In this document: positions 13,577 to 18,187 of the stretch, in pieces
Numbering within the stretch: the stretch's first letter is position 1
How the letters are laid out: each line of letters starts with the position of its first letter
From: CAZATK01 sp964488085
GTDB lineage: Bacteria > Patescibacteriota > Minisyncoccia > UBA6257 > UBA11618
DNA: 18,187 bases
Assembly: GCA_964488085.1 (NCBI GenBank)
Contig: CAZATK010000010.1
Coordinates: forward strand, 1-18,187
Direction: 5' to 3'
Position numbers and translations under genes: made by a program
Notes under the pieces: generated by a model
Told to the model about the DNA's origin: nothing
Database searches by the model: none
Seen by the model: the letters and a program-made list of their open reading frames with translations, nothing else

Positions 13577-14940
13577 GATTTAACAGACAAAAATTCTTTA
13601 ATTTTTTTTATCATCTCATCAATCGGCGTTTGAGCTTTAACAAAATATTCCACCGCTCCCAATTCCCTTCCTTTAGCAATATCCGATTCTTGTCCCAAAT
13701 TTGAAACAATCATTGTAGGCACTTTACCATACTTAGGATTGGCGATAATTGATTCCATAGTTTCAAAACCAGATTTAACAGGTAAAATTATATCCATCAA
13801 AATAAGATTTGGCTTATGAGTCTCCAGAATTTTTAATGCTTCATCTCCCGTAATTGCTAATAAAACATTAAAACCTTCTTGAACAAGACGGTTCTTTAAC
13901 AAAACCGAAAGAAACTGGTCATCCTCAACAAGTAAAATTGTTTTTTTAAGTTGTTCGGTCATATTTTGTAGTTTTAATTTAATCTTATAAGTGTTTCCAT
14001 GTTTTAGCAACCCTAAATACGATGGAATGGTTCCCGACTTCATGTTAGTTTGTATCTTTTTAAACATTCTTCTTTTCGTAGTTGTTCTTAAGATTCTGTG
14101 ATCGAAAAAGTGTATCCATCCCAGAAAATCCACGCCAGAGGCAAGAGTCTTAATAAATACTTTTTTAGGATGCAAATTTAGTTTTAGTTTCTCACTTAAA
14201 AAGCAGACAATGGGATCAATCTGTTCCTCAAGATAATTACGATCTTCAGATAAAAACACAAAATCATCGGCATAGCGTATATAGTACTTGGCCTTCATTT
14301 GATGTTTAACAAATTGATCAAATTCATTCATGTAAATATTTACCAGAAGCTGTGAGGTGAGGTTTCCCAGCGGCAACCCAATGCCCGAACGTGTAGAATG
14401 AAAACTATTTATAACATTTTCCAAAAGCCATAAAACATTTTTATCAAGAATATATTCTTTCAGAATACTTTTCAAAATCTCGTGATCAATGCTAGCAAAA
14501 AACTTTTTAATATCACATTTAAGAACCCAACAAGTGCGAGTATTATTTTTGCTAACTTGATTTGAAAAAGATTTAAAGCGATTAATAGCTCTATGAGTCC
14601 CTTTATTTAAACGACAAGAAAAAGAATCGGAAATAAATAACTTATCAAAAAATGGATATAAAATACGATAAATAGCATGATGCATCAAGCGATCTCTAAC
14701 GGTTGCCTTGTGAATGTTTCGTGGTTTTGGATCACAAATATTGAAAGCTTGATAAGTACCGTGTTTGTATTTATGCTGTGAAAGATCAGCATGAAGAGAA
14801 AATATGTTGTCCATTAAATTAAGACTGAATTCTTGAGTGTCTTTTTTGCTTCTTTTGCCTTTTATAAATTCTTGCCAAGCACATAGAAGATTTTCTAAAG
14901 AAATAATGTTTTCAAATTTATGAACGAAATTAATTTTCAC
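13573..14940 (-). CDS. DGR reverse transcriptase fused to a response-regulator receiver domain
   Basis: A 455-residue frame with two parts. Residues 1-326 are a DGR-type reverse transcriptase: KCDIKKFFASID (Asp143), GLPLGNLTSQ (188-197, the DGR form in place of QGxxxSP), YADD (223-226, Asp225 and Asp226), FLGW (272-275) and a complete tail SYLGLLKHGNTYK. Residues 327-455 are a CheY-like receiver domain: VEDD (338-341), phospho-acceptor Asp383 in LILMDIILP, Ser413 and Lys435. No stop separates them. Met327 could also start a free receiver, although no Shine-Dalgarno precedes it. The start is GTG at 14940. The frame ends in ATGA with the first pilin. A receiver before pilins would fit pilus control, and the RT serves the TR/VR pair at 15345-15861. 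Confidence 0.9.
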   Translation of the reverse strand: MKINFVHKFENIISLENLLCAWQEFIKGKRSKKDTQEFSLNLMDNIFSLHADLSQHKYKHGTYQAFNICDPKPRNIHKATVRDRLMHHAIYRILYPFFDKLFISDSFSCRLNKGTHRAINRFKSFSNQVSKNNTRTCWVLKCDIKKFFASIDHEILKSILKEYILDKNVLWLLENVINSFHSTRSGIGLPLGNLTSQLLVNIYMNEFDQFVKHQMKAKYYIRYADDFVFLSEDRNYLEEQIDPIVCFLSEKLKLNLHPKKVFIKTLASGVDFLGWIHFFDHRILRTTTKRRMFKKIQTNMKSGTIPSYLGLLKHGNTYKIKLKLQNMTEQLKKTILLVEDDQFLSVLLKNRLVQEGFNVLLAITGDEALKILETHKPNLILMDIILPVKSGFETMESIIANPKYGKVPTMIVSNLGQESDIAKGRELGAVEYFVKAQTPIDEMIKKIKEFLSVKS

Positions 14941-14959
14941 AAAAATTTTCCATTAAAGA

Positions 14960-14970
14960 CCCCCCCCCCC
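14960..14970. repeat. Run of 11 C between divergent RT and avd
   Basis: A homopolymer of 11 C (G on the other strand) lies 20 bp from the RT start and just before the Avd-like frame. It is prone to slippage in cells and to error in sequencing. Confidence 0.9.
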
Positions 14971-14975
14971 AATGG

Positions 14976-15338
14976 AACCTTCCGATTGTAATTCAAAAAT
15001 TAGTAGCAACATACAAAATATGGCAACAGTTTTTAATCCGTTTTCCAAAGACAACAAAATATAACATTGGTTCTAAAATTGATTCCTTATTTTTAGAAAT
15101 AATCGATTTGCTCTTTCGAGGAAGTTACTTAATTAAAGAACGAAAATTACCGACAATTCAACAAGCAATAGAAAAATTTGACTTGCTTAAATTTTATATG
15201 CAAGTGGCTTGGGAAATGAAGAATTTTGATAATCATAAATATATTTTAATCGCTAATCATTTAAATGAAATTGGTAAAATGCTTGGTGGCTGGAAAAATC
15301 AATTACTAAAAACTCCCCGAACGCTTGGGGAGAAATAA
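14976..15338 (+). CDS. avd: Avd-like four-helix-bundle DGR accessory protein, start disrupted
   Basis: The frame ending in TAA at 15338 encodes an Avd/S23-type four-helix bundle: LPIVIQKLVATYKIWQQFL, then FPKTTKYNIGSKIDSLFLEI, KLPTIQQAIEKFDLLKFYMQ and the hallmark C-terminus LNEIGKMLGGWK. Avd binds the DGR RT and template RNA. Homology begins at about 14976, but no ATG, GTG or TTG lies in frame upstream of 15108, which is mid-protein. An ATG at 14972 sits just after the C run but one base out of frame. Either a frameshift has broken the start, the sequence has an error, or an ATT codon (14985) is used. The gene faces away from the RT, which is unusual because avd normally lies on the RT strand. 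Boundaries are approximate. Confidence 0.75.
   Translation, partial: NLPIVIQKLVATYKIWQQFLIRFPKTTKYNIGSKIDSLFLEIIDLLFRGSYLIKERKLPTIQQAIEKFDLLKFYMQVAWEMKNFDNHKYILIANHLNEIGKMLGGWKNQLLKTPRTLGEK
15308..15332 (-). terminator. Terminator behind the template repeat
   Basis: On the minus strand CTCCCCAA-GCGT-TCGGGGAG (15313-15332, one G-T pair) is followed by TTTTT (15308-15312). It lies 12 bp past the TR 3' end, so it would end a TR transcript read leftwards. The same bases code for the last residues of the Avd-like protein on the other strand. Confidence 0.6.
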
Positions 15339-15344
15339 GGATAA

Positions 15345-15474
15345 TTGCTAAGACGGAAGACAATCTTGTTGTCGAGATTCCAGTGGTTGTCCGGATGAGC
15401 AATGTTGTCATTGAGCCACAGATCATTACTATCATGATTGAGCTTGAAGACATTCAGATTGTCGTCGGAATCAG
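15345..15474 (-). repeat. DGR template repeat (TR)
   Basis: A 130 bp repeat matching 15732-15861. By hand alignment 110 positions are identical and 20 differ; every difference is A in the minus-strand TR (T as printed). There are about 39 such A positions. Read in the target's frame, the TR encodes many Asn and Asp codons (for example LNDNIAHPDNHWNLDNKI), the expected design for adenine-directed mutagenesis. It has no start of its own and is a template RNA, not a gene. The first 22 bases at its 3' end (15345-15366) match the VR exactly. Confidence 0.95.
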
Positions 15475-15645
15475 TATTTGTGTATACATCCTTCTGCAAC
15501 ACCGTCCTTTGAATACTCGCGGAACTGTATCTTATTTGTCACCAAAATGACCTAGATATACACACCAAGTGTCCTCATTTTTTGTTTTTGGCCGTTGCGA
15601 CCTTAGTCGCAACAGATTCGCCAATTTGATTTTAAATAAATATTC

Positions 15646-15687
15646 AAAAAAACAAAAGGCTCCCAAACCATTTCTGGTATGGGAGCC
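15646..15687 (-). terminator. GAAA-loop hairpin and T-run after the VR
   Basis: Minus strand GGCTCCCATACCA-GAAA-TGGTTTGGGAGCC (15658-15687): 13-bp arms with one A-A mismatch and a GAAA loop, followed by TTTTGTTTTTTT. It begins 44 nt after the VR and 31 nt after the target stop codon. It can serve as the target gene's terminator. Hairpins with GNRA-type loops downstream of the VR also mark DGR target sites in the Bordetella phage system, so it may have both roles. Confidence 0.7.
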
Positions 15688-15718
15688 AAGGATCAAAGGA
15701 TATAAGGATCCAGAGATC

Positions 15719-16357
15719 CTACGAGGACTTCTTGCTAAGACGGAAGACAATCTCGAGGCCGAGATTCCAGTGGATGCCCGGATGAGCAACGCTGCCATCG
15801 AGCCACAGAACATCACTACCATGAGAGAGCTCGAAGACAATCAGACCGTCGACGGAATCAGCGATCTGCTCCATGGCAATCCAGAGCACTTCTCTATTTG
15901 GCTGGTCCAAATAGTTGGCTCGCAACATTGGACCATCTTCTAGCAGACAAAGCTCCAAGCCTTGGGATAGAGCCTTGGCATAGAGTTCGTCAGTTGTTGG
16001 CCTCTCCTCGAAACCAAGGTTACAAACCTTAAGCTTCACGAAGTTGACCTGTTGAGATTCAGATGAGGTTTTGAAGCTCTTCTTCTGTCTCATCATGTCT
16101 TGAGCCCAACTACTGATCTTGCAGCCAGCCTGCTCGATCTCGCGCATCAGCTGACCAACGTCCTTGCCGCCGACGTAGATGGCTTTCCATATGGGCCAGC
16201 GTCTCGACAAGAGCCGCCCGGCGAAATTCGGATCGTCTTTGATCGCCTGCAACACGCTCGAAACATCATCAACGTTCCGATGCCCTTCACGTGTCAAGTC
16301 GAGCACTTCGGCCACCAAATCCAGCAGTCTCGCTTTCTGTTCGGTTCTCGCGACCAT
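15719..16357 (-). CDS. DGR target protein with C-terminal variable repeat
   Basis: A 212-residue protein with no signal peptide or membrane segment. An N-terminal helical part (about 1-90, LLDLVAEVLDLTREGHRNVD) is followed by LGLEERP-like and ALSQGLELCLLEDGPMLRANY segments, then VLWIAMEQIADS. This resembles a family of CPR proteins I recall with GLELCPAEVGP and IAMEPITDSDG motifs that end in DGR repeats. Residues ~167-209 are encoded by the VR; relative to the TR about 17 residues differ (for example LWLDGSVAHPGIHWNLGLEI). Whether this end adopts a C-type-lectin-like fold is not visible. The ligand is unknown. It has a consensus promoter, a ~65 nt leader and an SD-like GGGAGAAGGAC, and is visibly more GC-rich than neighbours. 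Confidence 0.9.
   Translation of the reverse strand: MVARTEQKARLLDLVAEVLDLTREGHRNVDDVSSVLQAIKDDPNFAGRLLSRRWPIWKAIYVGGKDVGQLMREIEQAGCKISSWAQDMMRQKKSFKTSSESQQVNFVKLKVCNLGFEERPTTDELYAKALSQGLELCLLEDGPMLRANYLDQPNREVLWIAMEQIADSVDGLIVFELSHGSDVLWLDGSVAHPGIHWNLGLEIVFRLSKKSS
15732..15861 (-). repeat. DGR variable repeat (VR)
   Basis: The mutated copy of the TR, at the 3' end of the target gene, ending 11 bp before its TAG stop. Relative to TR adenines it carries 12 A-to-G, 6 A-to-T and 2 A-to-C changes and no change at any other base. The 22 bp at the stop-codon side are unchanged, as expected for the homing initiation segment. Confidence 0.95.
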
Positions 16358-16364
16358 GTTACAC

Positions 16365-16375
16365 GTCCTTCTCCC
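16365..16375 (-). promoter_or_regulatory. Shine-Dalgarno-like site of the DGR target gene
   Basis: Minus strand GGGAGAAGGAC, with AAGGA 8 nt before the ATG at 16357. It is the strongest SD-like site in the window, although the 16S gene next door lacks the matching anti-SD. Confidence 0.6.
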
Positions 16376-16428
16376 GGTTCTAGCGGGATTAAAGTTTGCG
16401 GATGAACCGCGTTCAATTTACTGCTGGT

Positions 16429-16457
16429 AGTATAGCAAAAAGGCTTATTTGTGTCAA
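16429..16457 (-). promoter_or_regulatory. Promoter of the DGR target gene
   Basis: Minus strand TTGACA (16452-16457), exactly 17 nt, TATACT (16429-16434). The predicted transcript starts near 16422, giving a leader of about 65 nt that contains a small GCGG-TTCAT-CCGC hairpin. It lies about 100 bp beyond the 16S 3' end, so the target gene has its own promoter. A 6-bp inverted repeat (16500-16522) lies between. Confidence 0.8.
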
Positions 16458-16637
16458 GTAAGGCTGTATTTATTAAAAACTTTCTAGTTATCCCAACAAA
16501 TCGAGACTTAAAGCTCCTCGATCAACACTTTTTCCGCCGAAGCGAATCGATCTTTTTTTTAATTAAATGATCCACGCACAGCTTCCGCTACACGTGCCTT
16601 GTTACGACTTCATCCGTGTCACTGAGCTTACCCTAGC

Positions 16638-16813
16638 CCAGCTTGAAATTCACGATTTCAAGCTGGAAATTCCCAATTTTCAAATCCCAATTTCCAATTT
16701 AGGTATCCCTTCGGGATAGATTTTAAAATCTATTACGAAGCAATTCCTTAATTGGTCATTGGTCATTGATAATTGGTCATTCCCAGCTTAAAGTTCACGA
16801 ACTTTAAGCTGGG
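16638..16813 (-). repeat. Helix 44 expansion made of the intergenic repeat vocabulary
   Basis: An insertion at the tip of 16S helix 44. It is bounded by two related perfect hairpins: CCAGCTTGAAAT/ATTTCAAGCTGG (16638-16666) and CCCAGCTTAAAGTT/AACTTTAAGCTGGG (16782-16813). Between them lie CAAATCCCAATTTCCAATTT and AATTGGTCATTGGTCATTG, the words of the intergenic repeats at 533, 1306, 2750 and 11564, plus a small hairpin TATCCCTTCGGGATA. Whether it stays in mature rRNA cannot be seen. Confidence 0.75.
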
Positions 16814-16849
16814 CTTCAGGTACTCCCAGCTCCCTTGATGTGACGGGCG

Positions 16850-17698
16850 ATTATCCTCTAGAAACTTAGAGTTGATGTTCCCACGTAGCGAGCGGATTTC
16901 CCGCACTACGCGAGCTCTAATGCATTTTTTGCTTCAGTTGAAAAAGATTTTTTAAGCCACTTTCAGACAAATGTTCACCATTTCTAATTCTAGAAAAAAG
17001 ATCGCAGAAAATTTCAAAATCTTTTTTCTTAGAAGGAAACTTTAAACAATTGTTTTTGAAGAATGGGATTATAATCTTTTCTAAATCTTCACGATTACCA
17101 ACTTCATAACGATAACAATGTTGATGATTTTTACGATTATCTTTTTGAAAATAAACGTTACCGCAACCGAAAAATTCTTTTAATTGGTAAAGAATATATT
17201 TATCCTTTTCCACCAATTTAAGAAAAAATTTTGGTTCTGCGTGTACCCGACGACTTCTTTTTCTTTTGTCATCGGGATTTTTAATGTAGACAGTAAAGCT
17301 TCCTTCACCATCTACTAAACCAACAATGTAATCATTAGTAAATATAACATTAGAGTGAATCCTTCAGTCGCCTAGGCGACCTACTATGATTCAGCTGACT
17401 TCTGACGCTGCGTCAGTTTCATTTTACTATGTTTAAACATAGTAAACAACGTCAGATCTCCACAGGTTAGTTATAAAGCTCTTCTTCACATTCCCGAAAC
17501 AGTTTTATATTGATCTTCATCATGCTCACCACCCATTCATGACTCAATCGCTGTTTTTTATTCGGGACTATGATTTGCTTTCAGATCCTCCACCCACGAT
17601 TCTCGCGAATCGGGGCTATCTTTCAGCTACGCTTTAATAGTTTATTAAAGGAGTCGATTTGAACGACTTAGTTTTATAACCTGCTGTGCGCTTTTATT
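16850..17698 (-). other. Intron in the 16S rRNA gene near position 1400
   Basis: 849 bp separate TGTACTCAC (ending at 17699) from CGCCCGTCAC (starting at 16849), which are adjacent in other 16S genes (about E. coli 1399/1400, in the decoding region). The first ~338 bp (17361-17698) hold no gene but many stems, among them CTTTAATA/TATTAAAG, CTGACG-CTG-CGTCAG, a 24 bp perfect palindrome at 17423-17446 and GTCGCCTAGGCGAC (17367-17380). An endonuclease frame follows, then a closing hairpin region with CTCTA/TAGAG. The intron ends in AAT rather than G, so a group I assignment is not supported at these borders. A group II or other type is open. Confidence 0.85.
16917..17360 (-). CDS. LAGLIDADG homing endonuclease in the 16S intron
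   Basis: A frame of about 147 residues. The LAGLIDADG motif is YIVGLVDGEGSF (about residues 11-22), followed by FFLKLVEKDKYILYQLKEFF, GCGNVYF, the DLEKIIIPFFKNN segment and KKKDFEIFCDLFSRI, matching single-motif LAGLIDADG endonucleases that work as dimers and drive intron homing. It ends in TAG. No ATG, GTG or TTG lies in frame between the upstream TGA and the motif. The first usual start is a TTG at 17216, which would cut off the catalytic motif. It therefore starts at a rare codon (ATT at 17358-17360) or has lost its start. Core motif residues are intact. Confidence 0.85.
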   Translation of the reverse strand: MHSNVIFTNDYIVGLVDGEGSFTVYIKNPDDKRKRSRRVHAEPKFFLKLVEKDKYILYQLKEFFGCGNVYFQKDNRKNHQHCYRYEVGNREDLEKIIIPFFKNNCLKFPSKKKDFEIFCDLFSRIRNGEHLSESGLKNLFQLKQKMH

Positions 17699-18013
17699 GT
17701 GAGTACAGGACTCGAGAACGTATTCACCGTGGTATAGCTGACCCACGATTACTAGCGATTCCAGCTTCATGAGGGCGAGTTTCAGCCCTCAATCTGAACT
17801 GAGACCAGTTTTGATGAGATTAGCTCCGCCTTACGGCTTGGCAACCCATTGTACTGGCCATTGTAACACGAGTGTAGCCCAGGGCATCAAAGGGCCATGC
17901 TGATTTGACGTCATCCTCACCTTCCTCCCCCGTGAGGGGGCAGTTTCTTGTGACACTTGTAACACAAGATGAGGGTTGCGCTCGTTACCCCACTTAAGGG
18001 AACGTCTCAAGAT

Positions 18014-18044
<31 letters not shown>

Positions 18045-18187
18045 CTGATGTCCTTGAGAGACGTTTGATGTTTCTACCAAACTTCATCAGCATTTCAAGC
18101 CCTGGTAAGGTTCTTCGTTTACTGTCGAATTAAACCTCATGTTCCACCGCTTGTGCGAGTCCCCGTCTATTCCTTTGAGTTTTAGCC

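Noticed and set aside
15299..15502. Open frame on the minus strand across the template repeat
   Set aside because: It is the TR read in the target's frame. The Asn-rich product follows from template design, and there is no promoter, start context or family match of its own.
15569..15943. Plus-strand open frame opposite the variable repeat and target gene
   Set aside because: Shadow of the target gene; no family features, and it crosses the hairpin and VR.
16862..16920. Possible group II intron domain V at the 3' end of the 16S intron
   Set aside because: A hairpin with a GAAA-containing loop and a lower stem exists, but its length (~41 nt) and internal loop do not fit the standard 34 nt domain V. 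The intron start also lacks GUGYG, so I did not assign the class.

Overview
The window looks like a scaffold from an uncultivated, small-genome bacterium of the Candidate Phyla Radiation, most likely Parcubacteria. The grounds are AT-rich compact genes, a short peptidyl-tRNA hydrolase, a type IV pilus operon with GFTLIE-type prepilins, a surface protein with W/G-rich 'WSENIGWISF' units, dense palindromic intergenic repeats, and a 16S rRNA gene carrying a LAGLIDADG intron and an expansion. This placement is inference; no marker tree could be run.

Layout. 62-3401 (minus strand): housekeeping genes yqeY, rpsU, a HIT hydrolase, hisS and lepB. Three of their junctions hold copies of one ~115 bp palindromic repeat that ends at, or supplies, a stop codon. 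3433-3882 (plus): pth. 3883-4458: no gene, two large (~220 bp) imperfect palindromes between convergent pth and pilM. 4459-13576 (minus): a type IV pilus operon, read right to left as two pilin paralogues, a membrane protein, pilB, pilC, a FimT/GspH prepilin, a PilV-like prepilin, a secreted W/G-repeat protein, a PilX-like protein and a PilM-PilN fusion. A 100-N gap at 6361-6460 is flanked by the same 55 bp on both sides, so it is a scaffolding artefact; collapsing it restores an ATGA stop/start overlap.

13573-16457 is a diversity-generating retroelement (DGR). It has a reverse transcriptase with GLPLGNLTSQ and YADD motifs, an Avd-like four-helix-bundle gene on the opposite strand, a template repeat (TR, 15345-15474), and a target gene (15719-16357) whose 3' end is the variable repeat (VR, 15732-15861). 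TR and VR differ at 20 of 130 positions by hand count, and every difference is an adenine in the sense-strand TR. A hairpin with a GAAA loop lies 44 nt beyond the VR. The RT reading frame runs without a stop into a response-regulator receiver domain, whose end overlaps the first pilin start (ATGA). The DGR is thus physically joined to the pilus operon.

16560-18187 (minus) is the 3' part of a 16S rRNA gene (about E. coli 905 to the end). It contains an 849 bp intron with a LAGLIDADG endonuclease frame near position 1400, and a ~176 bp expansion at the tip of helix 44 made of the same repeat vocabulary as the intergenic elements. Its 3' end reads GGATCATTTAATT, so the CCUCC anti-Shine-Dalgarno is absent. 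Consistently, rpsU, lepB and pth have promoter-like hexamers so close to their ATG that the mRNAs should be leaderless or nearly so, and hisS has only a very short predicted leader. By contrast the DGR target gene, visibly richer in G+C, has a consensus promoter, a ~65 nt leader and a strong SD-like sequence, which suggests a different origin.
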